NCBI GenBank assembly: GCA_015487785.1
Contig: WFPC01000018.1
Location: 1-64,000, forward strand
From: Gammaproteobacteria bacterium
Lineage (GTDB): Bacteria; Pseudomonadota; Gammaproteobacteria; S012-40
Length of the DNA: 64,000 bases
Direction of reading: 5' to 3'
Part shown: positions 45,770-57,409 of the stretch, piece after piece
Layout of the letters: each line of letters starts with the position of its first letter
How positions within the stretch are numbered: the first letter of the stretch is position 1
Notes under the pieces: model-generated
The model's database searches: none
Told to the model about the DNA's origin: nothing
Seen by the model: the letters and a program-made list of their open reading frames with translations, nothing else
Program-made: the position numbers and the translations under genes

Positions 45770-46618
45770 ATGAAATATTTTGCCCCTTTCCTATTGGTTC
45801 TTGGCCTGCTCGTTTCGTTGCCACAGGCCCAGGCTTCCCTGGCCACCAGTTGGACCCTGACCAATGGGAGTTGCAGCGGTTGTGGCAGCTACGGCAATGT
45901 GCGCAGCTTTGGCGCATCCACGGTAGACGGGGGTGATGTGGCCGCCAGCGCATGGGCCGACACCGGCACCGGCAATACCCTGGAGACCGCTGAGCTCAAG
46001 AGCTGGAGCGGTGGTCTGGGCATTACCAATCGTTCGGGCGCGGACGGCGGCTATCCCAACCATGCCATAGACAACCGCGACAATTACGATGCCGTGTTGT
46101 TCAGCTTTGACAAGACCGTGAGCCTGGACGAGATCGTGATCGGCTGGTGGAAGGACGCCGATCTCAGTGTGCTGGCCTATACCGGTAGTGGAACGCCCGA
46201 TCTGGCCGGACAGACCTATGCCGCTCTCGACGATGCCCAGAACGGCAGCATGGGTGGTTGGGAGTTGGTGGGCAATTACTTCGATCCCCAGGACAGCAGC
46301 GAGCCCGGTGATGGCAAGTTGCACTACAACATCAACAGTGGCGGGATCAGTTCCAGTTATTGGCTGGTGAGCGCGCTCAACCCGGCCTTCAACACACCGG
46401 GCTGCAGCAGCCGCGCCATCGACTGCGCACCCGGCAATTACCTGGGCAACGACTATTTCAAGCTCTATGCCCTGGCGGGGACGGTCACCACATCGTCCGG
46501 CGGCGGTGGCAACAACACGGTGCCGGCGCCCGCGTCGTTGTTGTTGCTGGCCTTGGGCCTGCCCTTGCTGCGCCTGTCGTGGCGGGGTATTGCGCGGCAT
46601 GCAGGGGTGCCGGCCTGA
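45770..46618 (+). CDS. PEP-CTERM-type exosortase substrate
   Basis: Signal peptide; C-terminal VPAPASLLLLALGLPLLRLSWRG (motif, TM, basic residues). Confidence 0.75.
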   Translation: MKYFAPFLLVLGLLVSLPQAQASLATSWTLTNGSCSGCGSYGNVRSFGASTVDGGDVAASAWADTGTGNTLETAELKSWSGGLGITNRSGADGGYPNHAIDNRDNYDAVLFSFDKTVSLDEIVIGWWKDADLSVLAYTGSGTPDLAGQTYAALDDAQNGSMGGWELVGNYFDPQDSSEPGDGKLHYNINSGGISSSYWLVSALNPAFNTPGCSSRAIDCAPGNYLGNDYFKLYALAGTVTTSSGGGGNNTVPAPASLLLLALGLPLLRLSWRGIARHAGVPA

Positions 46619-46640
46619 GCCAGAGGTTCCTGAAGGCTTT

Positions 46641-47918
46641 TCAGTCTAGCGCGCGAAGCACGCGGCAGCGGGCTATGCGGCGTTCGATCTCCGTTTCCAC
46701 CAGGCGATAACTCGCGCTGTCGAGGTCACGGTAGCGCCGCTTGAACTCCAGTTCCATGATACCTTCGGGCAAGTGATCGATGGGCGGCATGATGTCCGCC
46801 TCGCTGTCTGCCCGCAACATGCGGCGTTGCAATTCGCGGGCGGAACGCGGCGAGCCCACTGCCAGTTCCGCCAAGCGCACGCCGGCGCGATCAGCCAGCA
46901 GGTCGGCAAAACTGAAACCGCTGCCCCCGCGGGAATCATCCAGCTCCTTGAACAGGCCCATGGCATCGGCCAGCCCGCCGCCGGCGGAAACCGTGATTGC
47001 CGCCGAAACCATGAAGTGTTGCATCAAGTCGTAACGTTCGCGCAGGGTTACCCGTAGCCAGCGCGGGCGCTTGAGTGCGCTGCGCATTTCCTGCGGCAGC
47101 AGCCGGCGAATGTCGCTACCCGAGAGATAGATGGCGAAGGCCAGCAACAGGGCGCGGTTTTCCGACTGCGCATCGTTGCCCTGATGACTGCGTTCGGCGG
47201 CCAGTTGGAACAAGGGTTGCAGCAAGCGGAACAGACTCACCGGCCGGCGGGGATCCATGGGATAGGTGACGGCGGCCAGGCGGTTGGTGTAGGCGATCAG
47301 GCGATCCTTGTCGCGCTGGCTGAAAAGCCACTTGCCGCTCTCGGCGCGCAGTTCGCCCAGCAGGCCGGGCTGCCAGCGATAGGCCAGGGAGATCCGGTCG
47401 GCCTCGAAGTGGTAGTCTTCCACCGCCTTGACCAGTTCACCATAGGGCTTGAGCTGGCGCTGCAAGATCCCATGGGCCAGCTCCATCAGCCACTGGGCCA
47501 GGCCGCTGGGCAGTTGCAGGCGGCCCATAGCCAGGCGGCGCAGGGACAACTGGCGGCCTTCCTGGCTCAGCAACAGCGTCATGTTGAGATAACGGGGCAG
47601 CCCGGCCAGGGGAAGTTCCAGCGACATTTCCAGGGTCAGTGTCTGCGCGCCCAGACGGGCATGGGCGGCGAGCGCGGGATAGCGGTCGAACAGATAGTTC
47701 AGCAGCAGATTGACGTCGCGCTCGGTCAGCGTCATCCGTTGCTGTTGTCCCTGTTGCAGGCGGCGTGGATTGTTCTGCTGGATCAGGGACTTGATGCGGT
47801 CCACGTCCTGTAGCGACAAACGGTGCTCGGCGCGGACGCGGGGTTCGTTTTCCAGCGCCAGAAAAAGCGCTGCCGCGGCGAGCAGCAACAGGCCGGTCAG
47901 TAACAGGAATAATCTCAT
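46641..47918 (-). CDS. hypothetical protein with N-terminal TM
   Basis: 425 aa ORF with TM anchor; conserved-looking GGGLADAMGLFKELDDSRGGSGFSFADLLADRAG. Confidence 0.65.
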   Translation of the reverse strand: MRLFLLLTGLLLLAAAALFLALENEPRVRAEHRLSLQDVDRIKSLIQQNNPRRLQQGQQQRMTLTERDVNLLLNYLFDRYPALAAHARLGAQTLTLEMSLELPLAGLPRYLNMTLLLSQEGRQLSLRRLAMGRLQLPSGLAQWLMELAHGILQRQLKPYGELVKAVEDYHFEADRISLAYRWQPGLLGELRAESGKWLFSQRDKDRLIAYTNRLAAVTYPMDPRRPVSLFRLLQPLFQLAAERSHQGNDAQSENRALLLAFAIYLSGSDIRRLLPQEMRSALKRPRWLRVTLRERYDLMQHFMVSAAITVSAGGGLADAMGLFKELDDSRGGSGFSFADLLADRAGVRLAELAVGSPRSARELQRRMLRADSEADIMPPIDHLPEGIMELEFKRRYRDLDSASYRLVETEIERRIARCRVLRALD

Positions 47919-48004
47919 GGCGGCCCGTTCCCCTTGTGGTACTGTACCCGCGCCGCACCCTCGCCTACCATAGTCGCTGACCCATCAGCCGAGAAAACAC
48001 ACCC

Positions 48005-48919
48005 ATGAGTGTTCCGCGTCTTTTCCTGTATCTCGTTGTCATTGCCTGCCTGGTCACCACTGGAGCCTGCGCGCTGCAACCTGTCGAAGGGGCACGCGCC
48101 CTCGCGCCCCAGCGGGGGCTGTTGTGGAAGATCGAGAAAGCAGGAATCGCGCCCGCTTATCTGCTTGCCACCATACATCTGGAAGATCCGCGTGTCACCC
48201 GCTTGCCGGAGTCGGTGGCGCGGGCGCTGGGACACAGCGATGCCCTGGTGCTGGAAGTGGATCTGGGCCCGGACTCACGCCAGCTCGCCAGTCGCGCGAT
48301 GTTTTTCAACGATGGCCGCAGCCTGCCCCAAGTGGTGGGCGAAAGCCTGTTTCGACAGTCGCTGGCGGCCCTGCGGGCACGGGGTTTCCAGCCCGACCAT
48401 GTACGTCTTATGAAACCCTGGGCGGTATTCTCCATCCTGAGCATGCCCCAGGCCGAGACCGGCCAGTTCCTCGATGCCGTGCTCTACCAGCGTGCCACCC
48501 AGCGTGGCCTGCCGGTGTATGCGCTGGAACGGATGAGTGAACAGATCGCGGTTTTCGAGGGCTTGAGCGTGCAGGACCAAATCGTGTTGCTGCGCGACAC
48601 CCTGGCCAACAAGGACGCAGTGCCGCGCTTCATCGACGAAACCCTGCAGGTGTATCTGCGCGGCGATTTGTCGGCGCTGCTGGCATTGAACGAACGCTAC
48701 ATGGAATTCACCGAACCGGCGGTGGCGACGCGGGTGAGCCGGCGTCTGCTCGACGATCGCAACCGGCGCATGCTGGTGCGCCTGGAGTCGCTGCTGCAAC
48801 GCGGACAGCGCCTGTTCATTGCCGTGGGCGCGCTGCATCTGCCGGGGGAGACAGGGCTGTTGCAGGGCCTGCGGCAGCGGGGTTACCGGCTCAGCGCCGT
48901 CTATCCGGCAGCCTCGTGA
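48005..48919 (+). CDS. TraB/GumN family lipoprotein
   Basis: Lipobox-like TTGAC; GLLWKIEKAGIAPAYLLATIHLEDPRV; FIAVGALHLPGETGLLQGLRQRGYRL. Confidence 0.88.
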   Translation: MSVPRLFLYLVVIACLVTTGACALQPVEGARALAPQRGLLWKIEKAGIAPAYLLATIHLEDPRVTRLPESVARALGHSDALVLEVDLGPDSRQLASRAMFFNDGRSLPQVVGESLFRQSLAALRARGFQPDHVRLMKPWAVFSILSMPQAETGQFLDAVLYQRATQRGLPVYALERMSEQIAVFEGLSVQDQIVLLRDTLANKDAVPRFIDETLQVYLRGDLSALLALNERYMEFTEPAVATRVSRRLLDDRNRRMLVRLESLLQRGQRLFIAVGALHLPGETGLLQGLRQRGYRLSAVYPAAS

Positions 48920-49144
48920 TCAGGCCAGCACATCGACGATGCGGCCCTTGCCATCGGTGCTCTGGGCCTTGGTTTCCATGGCATTGTTCATCACCCGCAT
49001 GGTGGCATCGCTGGATTTCTGGTTCACCGTCTGGATCACTTGCAGAGTCTTGTCGGCATTGCTTTGCTGGATTTTACCAATACGGGTCACCATCTGGTTG
49101 ATTTGCTGGGCATTGCTGAAGCCTGCTGAAATACCGATGTCCAT
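48920..49144 (-). CDS. YjfB-like putative motility protein
   Basis: 74 aa helical protein, SNAQQINQMVTRIGKIQQSNADKTLQVIQ. Confidence 0.5.
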   Translation of the reverse strand: MDIGISAGFSNAQQINQMVTRIGKIQQSNADKTLQVIQTVNQKSSDATMRVMNNAMETKAQSTDGKGRIVDVLA

Positions 49145-49247
49145 CTTCCACCTCGATGTCGTTGGCGCTCGTGTATGTCAGCGGCCGCGCCGGCCGTATT
49201 TGTACGCTGAAAACGCCGGAATGCCAACCAGCTCACGGAAATGACCG

Positions 49248-50546
49248 TCAACCGGCCTGGTGTTGGTCGTCGCCGAGCGGGCCTTGCTTGGCCAGTTCCA
49301 GAGCGTACTCGGTTTGGGCGAACAGGGCGGTTTCGGTGTCGCCATCGTCGGGGTAGGTGGCGACACCCACGCACACGCTGATGTGCAGGGTCTTGCCGTC
49401 ACCGATGTTGAGGGGATTGTTGGCAATGTGTTCCTGCAGGCGCCGGGCCGCTCGTGTGGCGCCCTCGTGACCGGTTTCCGACAGGATCACGGCAAAGGAA
49501 TCGCCATCGTAGCGCGCCGCGGTGTCGGTGGGACGGATGTTGTTCTTGATCTGCATGGCCACCGAGCACAGCACCGAGTCGCCCACCAGCCGGCCATAGG
49601 TTTCGTTGACCGAGCGGAAGTCGTCGATATCGAGGAACAACAGCGAGAACGGGCGTTGGTAGCGCTTGGAACGCTTGACTTCCAGCCCCACCATGTCGTG
49701 GAACTGGGGACGGTCGTAGAGGCCGGTGAGACTGTCGTAGATGGACATGTAGTCCAGTTCGGTCTGAATGTTCTGGAAGCGTTCGGCCATGGCATTGAAG
49801 GCCGAGGCCAGGTGGCCTAGTTCGTCGTTGGTGTCCAGGGTGATACGTGAACTCAGGTCGCCCTGGCCGAAGCGCTCCACGCTGCGTTCCAGGCGTTGAA
49901 TGGGCGAGACCACCGAACGGAACAGCAAGAGTGCGCCCAAGAAGGCGAACGCCAGTCCCATCACGATGACCAGCAGGGCCATGATGAGTGCTTGCCACTT
50001 GACACCCTGGATTTCCAGCCGCTGGCGCTGTACATTGTTCAGCGCCAGCGATTCCAGCTCTTCCAGGATATAGATGGTACGATCCAGCTCACGGCCCACC
50101 TGCAACATGAAGCGTTCGCGACCGCTCTTGCCCAGGGACTTGCCCTGTTCGAACAGCCGGCCCACCAGTACCTGCAGATTGATCCAGCCGTGCTTGGCGG
50201 TGGTCAGTAATTCCTGCTCCCGTTCCGATAGCTGATCGCTGGCAAAACCCGCGTCGAAGGCCAGGCCGATCTCGATGTTGAGGCTTTCGATACGACTGCG
50301 GGTGGATTCCTCCATGCGCACCGCGTATTGTTGCAAGGGGGTTTTCATCTTGTGGAACAGCTTCTGGATGTCGGTGATGAACAACAGACGATCCAGTGGC
50401 TCGGATACCGCTTCTTCCAGGGTGCCCACGGCACCACGAATGGTGATGAACGAGCCGGCCACCAGCAGGCTCAGCGGCAGCAACATCACCAGGATGCCGA
50501 GAATCAGGCGTGATTTGAGGCTGGAAGCTTTATCTAAAAAAAACAA
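49248..50546 (-). CDS. HAMP-GGDEF protein with degenerate active site
   Basis: Two TMs, HAMP, GGDEF domain carrying YDGDSF instead of GGDEF; upstream RPTD I-site. Confidence 0.88.
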   Translation of the reverse strand: MFFLDKASSLKSRLILGILVMLLPLSLLVAGSFITIRGAVGTLEEAVSEPLDRLLFITDIQKLFHKMKTPLQQYAVRMEESTRSRIESLNIEIGLAFDAGFASDQLSEREQELLTTAKHGWINLQVLVGRLFEQGKSLGKSGRERFMLQVGRELDRTIYILEELESLALNNVQRQRLEIQGVKWQALIMALLVIVMGLAFAFLGALLLFRSVVSPIQRLERSVERFGQGDLSSRITLDTNDELGHLASAFNAMAERFQNIQTELDYMSIYDSLTGLYDRPQFHDMVGLEVKRSKRYQRPFSLLFLDIDDFRSVNETYGRLVGDSVLCSVAMQIKNNIRPTDTAARYDGDSFAVILSETGHEGATRAARRLQEHIANNPLNIGDGKTLHISVCVGVATYPDDGDTETALFAQTEYALELAKQGPLGDDQHQAG

Positions 50547-50981
50547 TCGGCTATCTCCTGCCGGACAAGGTTTCTCAGCGGCTGACCCTGTTCCATGGCC
50601 AATGACCCGCGCATCCTCACAGGCGGCGGCGCGATTGCCGTCCGGCCTATCCGGTATATCGGACCCCGCGGCAGGCTCTTTATTTTTTGCCTTTTCTCAA
50701 AGAGCTGGATAGCGCGTGCGGGATCCCTCCCTGGTGGAACGCGGACACCCGCATAAAAGCTCCATCTATTTTACATCTTGTGACCGCCTACTATCTCATG
50801 AAAACCCTACTTGGGTAAATAAAACCCATGGGAAAACGGGCGCAGAGAGGGCTTCTTAAGAAAATCGCATTTATTTCAATGTGATGTGATGGTCTTTTGT
50901 TGGTGGACAGATTCGGGAGGCATTTGGCCATCGCACCAATAGGGGATACCATAGGCCGTGATTCACTCCTGGGGGTCGTCG

Positions 50982-52439
50982 ATGTCCAAGCGTTCGAGCC
51001 GAATGTGCTTTCTCTTGTTGCTGTGCGGGTGGTGTTTTGTCCCCGTGCTCCAGGCCGCCGATCTGGCCTGGGCCAGCAAGGCCGTGGTCAAATTGTTCGT
51101 GACCCAGCAGAGCTGGGATGTCGGCCAGCCATGGTCCAAGGCACGCTCCCGCCAGGGTACCTGCAGCGGTTTCGTCATCGAGCAGGGTATTTTGACCAAT
51201 GCCCATTGTGTCACCGATGCCACCTATATCGAGGTGGAGGTGCCGGGGCTGATGGACAGGCTGGAGGCGCGCGCGGTGGCCATCAACCATCAGATAGACC
51301 TGGCCTTGCTGCAGCCTTTGCAGGCAGAGGGGCTGGCTGGTATCGATCCGGTGGGTTTCGGTGAATTGCCGGCCCTGCGCGAAAAGGTGGTAACGGTGGG
51401 TTATCCCCGAGGAGGTCGGCAGATTTCCTATACCGAGGGAGTGGTCTCGCGCATCGACGTCATGCAGTACACCCACAGTAACATCCCCGCGCCCCTGGTG
51501 CAGACAGATGCCTCCATCAACCCTGGCAATTCCGGTGGACCGGTATTCTCCGACCGCACCGGAGCCTGTCTCGGCGTGGCTACACAAAAGGCCAGCAATG
51601 GCGAGGGTTTGGGTTATTTCATCCCCACCCCCATCATTCGCCAGTTTCTGCGCGATCTGGCTGATGGCCGGGTCGACGGCATACCGGCCCTGGGTGCTTT
51701 TTTCCAGACCCTGGAGAACCCTGCGGCGCGAGCACAACTGGGGCTCGAGCCTGGACACAGCGGTATTCGGGTGCGTGATATCGTCAAGGGGGGCAGTGCT
51801 GATGGTGTGCTGCAGGTGGACGATGTGTTGCTGGAACTCGATGGCCACAGGATCCTCAACGACGGCCGGGTGGTATTCCAGCGTACCGGGCGCATCTGGC
51901 TGGGCTATCATGTGGCACGGCACCAGGTGGGTGAGCGTGTGCGGGTAAAGATTTCCCGCGCCGGGCGTGAGCAAGAGCTGGAGATCGTGTTGCGCCCCTA
52001 CCGGCTCACCTTGATTCCGCGCCTGCCGCGCTACGGTCGGCAAATGCCCTATTATGTGCGCGGCGGTCTGCTATTCGTGGCGGTGGAGCAGCGTTATCTG
52101 TGGAACTGGGGACGTAACTGGCGGATCAAGATTCCGGTATCCCTGGAACGTTATTTGGGAACCATCTACGGTTACGACGATCTGGAGGAGCTGGTGATCA
52201 TCAGCGAGGTGTTCGACGCCTCGGTCAACAAGGGTTATAGCGGTGATATCGAAAACATCCGTGTGTTACGGGTCAACGGGATGAAGATCGCCCGCCTGGA
52301 CGACGTGGCCGCGGCGATGGAAAGCAACCGCGATCCCTACCATGTGATTGAGCTGGAGGGTGATGTGCGCATCGTGCTCGATCGTGAACAGGTGGCGCAG
52401 CAGGAGCAGCAGATTCGCGTCCGTTATGGGATCAAGTGA
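50982..52439 (+). CDS. DegP/HtrA-like trypsin-type serine protease with PDZ
   Basis: [30 protein letters not shown]-like [31 protein letters not shown]. Confidence 0.88.
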   Translation: MSKRSSRMCFLLLLCGWCFVPVLQAADLAWASKAVVKLFVTQQSWDVGQPWSKARSRQGTCSGFVIEQGILTNAHCVTDATYIEVEVPGLMDRLEARAVAINHQIDLALLQPLQAEGLAGIDPVGFGELPALREKVVTVGYPRGGRQISYTEGVVSRIDVMQYTHSNIPAPLVQTDASINPGNSGGPVFSDRTGACLGVATQKASNGEGLGYFIPTPIIRQFLRDLADGRVDGIPALGAFFQTLENPAARAQLGLEPGHSGIRVRDIVKGGSADGVLQVDDVLLELDGHRILNDGRVVFQRTGRIWLGYHVARHQVGERVRVKISRAGREQELEIVLRPYRLTLIPRLPRYGRQMPYYVRGGLLFVAVEQRYLWNWGRNWRIKIPVSLERYLGTIYGYDDLEELVIISEVFDASVNKGYSGDIENIRVLRVNGMKIARLDDVAAAMESNRDPYHVIELEGDVRIVLDREQVAQQEQQIRVRYGIK

Positions 52440-52446
52440 GGCAAAC

Positions 52447-53496
52447 ATGACAGAGACTTCCGCCCGGGTCGCCCTGACCCGCTACAGCCATGGCGCCGGT
52501 TGTGGATGCAAGATCGCGCCGGCCCTGCTGGCGCAGATCCTGCGCAGCGATGGCGCGGCCGAGGCCTTTCCCCGCCTGTTGGTGGGCTATGGCAGCCGCG
52601 ACGATGCCGCGGTGTTCGATTTGGGTGACGGACGCTCGGTGATCAGCACCACCGATTTCTTCATGCCCATCGTCGACGACCCTTTCACCTTCGGTCGCAT
52701 TGCCGCCACCAATGCCATCAGCGATGTCTATGCCATGGGTGGCACGCCCCTGATGGCCATTTCCATTTTCGGTTGGCCCATCGACAAGCTGGCGGCCGAG
52801 GTGGCCAGCGCGGTGATCGAGGGTGGCCGTGCCGCGTGCCGCGAGGCCGGTATTCCCCTGGCCGGGGGACATTCCATCGATGCGCCCGAACCCATCTTCG
52901 GCCTGGCGGTGACCGGTGAGGTGCGCAATGAACACCTGAAGCGCAACGACCGGGCCCGTGCCGGCTGCCGGCTCTATCTCACCAAGCCCTTGGGCATAGG
53001 CATACTCACCACGGCGGAAAAGCAGCGGCGCCTGCGTCCCGAGCATCAGCGTCTGGCGGTGGAAGTGATGTGCCGGCTCAACCGTGTTGGCAGTGCCTTT
53101 GCCGGTCTGGAGGCGGTGACGGCCATGACCGATGTCACCGGTTTTGGCCTGCTGGGGCATCTGCTGGAGATCTGTGAGGGTAGTGGCCTGAGTGCGTGTA
53201 TCGACTATGCCGCGGTGCCACGGTTGGAAGGCGTGGACGAGTATCTTGCCCAGGGTTGCTCGCCGGGGGGAACCCAGCGCAACTTCGACAGCTATGGCCA
53301 CAAGCTCGCGCCCATGGACGATACCCAGCGGCGCTTGTTGTGTGATCCGCAGACCTCCGGTGGCCTTTTGGTGGCGGTGGCGCCGGAAGGCGAGGCGGCG
53401 TTTCTGCGTCTCGCCCGCGAGCAAGGGCTGGAGCTGGCGCCCATCGGCCGGCTGCAGCCGGCCCGCGACGATGGCATCGTGATCGAGGTGGTGTGA
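52447..53496 (+). CDS. selD: selenide, water dikinase
   Basis: [54 protein letters not shown]. Confidence 0.95.
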   Translation: MTETSARVALTRYSHGAGCGCKIAPALLAQILRSDGAAEAFPRLLVGYGSRDDAAVFDLGDGRSVISTTDFFMPIVDDPFTFGRIAATNAISDVYAMGGTPLMAISIFGWPIDKLAAEVASAVIEGGRAACREAGIPLAGGHSIDAPEPIFGLAVTGEVRNEHLKRNDRARAGCRLYLTKPLGIGILTTAEKQRRLRPEHQRLAVEVMCRLNRVGSAFAGLEAVTAMTDVTGFGLLGHLLEICEGSGLSACIDYAAVPRLEGVDEYLAQGCSPGGTQRNFDSYGHKLAPMDDTQRRLLCDPQTSGGLLVAVAPEGEAAFLRLAREQGLELAPIGRLQPARDDGIVIEVV

Positions 53497-53499
53497 GGC

Positions 53500-54603
53500 G
53501 TGAGCCTGCCCCTGCGCGACGATTATCGCGAACTGTTTCTAAGTGGCGTGCCCCTGCTGGATGTGCGCGCGCCGGTGGAGTTCGCTCAGGGCGCCTTCCC
53601 CGGTGCGGTCAACCTGCCCCTGCTGGACGACGAGCAGCGCCGTCAGGTGGGTATTCGCTACAAGGAACGGGGCCAGCGCAGCGCCATCGAACTGGGTCAT
53701 GAATTGGTTTCGGGATCGGTGAAGGAACAACGCCTAGCCCGTTGGGCAGCGTTTGTGAGCGCTCACCCCGAGGGTGCCCTGTATTGTTTTCGTGGTGGCT
53801 TGCGCTCGCGCATCAGCCAAGAATGGATCCGCCATCACACGGGCGTGAGCTATCCCCGCATCAAGGGTGGCTACAAGGCCATGCGGCGCTTTCTGCTGGT
53901 CGAGCTGGAACGCGTCATGAGCGAGATACGACCCGTGGTGTTGAGCGGGCGTACCGGCACCGGCAAGACCTTGTTGCTCCGGCACTTGCGTCAGCAGGTG
54001 GACCTGGAAGGCCTGTTTCGGCATCGTGGTTCGGCCTTTGGTCGCCGGGTGCAGGCCCAGCCCAGCCAGATCGACATCGAGAACAGCCTGGCCATCGTGT
54101 TGTTGCGGCATCAGGCCGCCGGCCGGCGCAAGCTGGTGTTCGAGGACGAATCCGGCAATATCGGCTCGCGCCGGGTGCCCGATGCGGTGCTGCGGGCGCT
54201 GGCTGCGGCGCCGGTGGTGGTGTTGCGACGCGATTTTCAGGCGCGGGTGAGCGTGGTGTTCGAGGAATACGTCGACCAGGCTCTGGCGGAGTATCAGCGG
54301 GCGTTGGGGCCCGAGCGTGGTTTCCAGGTCTGGTCGGACAGACTGCTCGATGCCCTGGAGCGTATCCAGCGCCGCCTGGGTGGCGTGCGCTATCGCCAGA
54401 TCCTGGGGGCCATGACCCTGGCGCTGGAGGAACATCGCCAGCATGGGGAACGGACGGGCCACCGCCACTGGATCGCGGCCTTGCTGCGGGAGTACTACGA
54501 CCCCATGTACGACTATCAGCTGAGCAAGAAGGCCGAGCGGGTGGTGTTCGAGGGTGAGCCGGAGGCGGTGCTGGCCTTTTTGCGCAGCCAGGGCCTGGGT
54601 TGA
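53500..54603 (+). CDS. mnmH: tRNA 2-selenouridine synthase
   Basis: Rhodanese domain (LLDVRAPVEFAQGAFPGAVNLPLL), YCFRGGLRSRISQEW, P-loop GRTGTGKT. Confidence 0.93.
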   Translation: MSLPLRDDYRELFLSGVPLLDVRAPVEFAQGAFPGAVNLPLLDDEQRRQVGIRYKERGQRSAIELGHELVSGSVKEQRLARWAAFVSAHPEGALYCFRGGLRSRISQEWIRHHTGVSYPRIKGGYKAMRRFLLVELERVMSEIRPVVLSGRTGTGKTLLLRHLRQQVDLEGLFRHRGSAFGRRVQAQPSQIDIENSLAIVLLRHQAAGRRKLVFEDESGNIGSRRVPDAVLRALAAAPVVVLRRDFQARVSVVFEEYVDQALAEYQRALGPERGFQVWSDRLLDALERIQRRLGGVRYRQILGAMTLALEEHRQHGERTGHRHWIAALLREYYDPMYDYQLSKKAERVVFEGEPEAVLAFLRSQGLG

Positions 54604-54666
54604 CGATTTCACCAATGTAGCGAACCGTCGCGCCTGGTGTTAGGTACGTCTGGCGCAATGGTCGGA

Positions 54667-56050
<1,384 letters not shown>

Positions 56051-56064
<14 letters not shown>

Positions 56065-57163
56065 GCTGCGGGTTTCCTCCTTCGTAATGGTCGCGCAATG
56101 GCAGCAGCAGGGTGAACTGGGTGCGGCCGGGCTCGCTCTTGCATTCCACCAGGCCGCCGTGCTGGCCCACCAGGGTCTGGGCAATGGACAGGCCCAGGCC
56201 GGTGCCCTCGGCCCGGCCGGTGACCATGGGATAGAACACCTGGGCCTGCATCTCCTTGGGAATGCCGGGGCCGTTGTCGATGATGTCGATGCGTAGTACC
56301 AGCCGGTGGCGGGTCTGGCCGATGGTGAACTGGCGCTGGGCGCGGGTCTTGAGCACGATGGTACCGTCGTCCTGCAGGGCCTGCCTGGCGTTCTGCACGA
56401 TGTTGAGCACGGCCTGGATGAGCTGGTCCTTGACGCCCAGCAACTCGGGAATGCTGGGGTCGTAGTCGCGCTGGATGCGCAGGCTGGGGGGACTGTCGGC
56501 CAGCACCAGCCGGCGCACGTGTTCCAGTACCTCGTGGATGTTGAGCTTTTGTTGTTCGCTGCGCCGGCTGGGGCCCAGCATGTGGTCCACCAGTTTCTGC
56601 AGGCGGTCGGCCTCGCCGATGATGATGCCGGTATATTCCTTGAGTTCCTCGTTGGGCAGTTCACGCTCCAGCAATTGTGCCGCACCGCGCAGTCCCCCGA
56701 GGGGATTTTTCACCTCGTGCGCCAGGCCGCGCACCAATACCTTCATGGCATGTTGCTGGGCCAGCAGGCTTTCCTCGCGGGCGATGCGCAGCATGCGGTC
56801 GAGTTGTTGCAGTTCCACCAGCAGGGCGTAATCCTCGTTGACATGGGCCAGTGGCGTGAGGGTGCAGTCCACGGTGATCTGCTTGCCCGTCGTGGGCAGG
56901 GGCAGTTCCATTTCCCGCTTGGTGAATTGCTGAGGCTGGGTGAGGCCGCGTTCCAGCGCCTGATGCAGAACCTCGGCACGGGGCAGCAGGTCGGGCAGGC
57001 GTTGACCACCGATACGCTTGGCGCTGACGCCCAGCAGGGTTTCCGCCGCATTGTTGAGATAGCGCACGCGTAGCTCCCGGTCCAGCAACACCACGGCGGT
57101 GGCCAGGTTGTCCAGGATGCTTTGGCAACTGTCGATGCCTTGGTAGTCGGTGGTTGGTTTCAT
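56051..57163 (-). CDS. ntrB: nitrogen regulation sensor kinase NtrB
   Basis: PAS; GLAHEVKNPLGGLRGAAQLL; GTGLGLSIAQTLVGQHGG. Confidence 0.95.
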
Positions 57164-57353
57164 GCGAGGGGATCAGCAAGATTCAATCCAGCCCGGCAGG
57201 CTCGTTTCCGGCCTCAAGGGCCGCCTAAAAAAATCTTTTGAAAACAGCTGATTACATGTGGTCTGCGGGAGCGAAAGGTGATTGTTGCCGATCTCGGCCG
57301 TTGTCTTGGCGGGTATTATGCACCTTTTTGGTGCAGGAGGGAAATTGCTGGCT

Positions 57354-57387
57354 GGAAAAGACGACGCCCCGGTGGCCGGGGCGTCGT
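57354..57387 (-). terminator. Rho-independent terminator downstream of glnA
   Basis: ACGACGCCCCGG...CCGGGGCGTCGT, followed on the minus strand by a T-rich tract. Confidence 0.85.
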
Positions 57388-57409
57388 GTTGCGTGGGACC
57401 GAGGAAGGG

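Noticed and set aside
52447-54603. Possible selenoprotein locus
   Set aside because: selD and mnmH together suffice for tRNA 2-selenouridine; SelD carries Cys at the active position and I saw no in-frame TGA with SECIS-like context.
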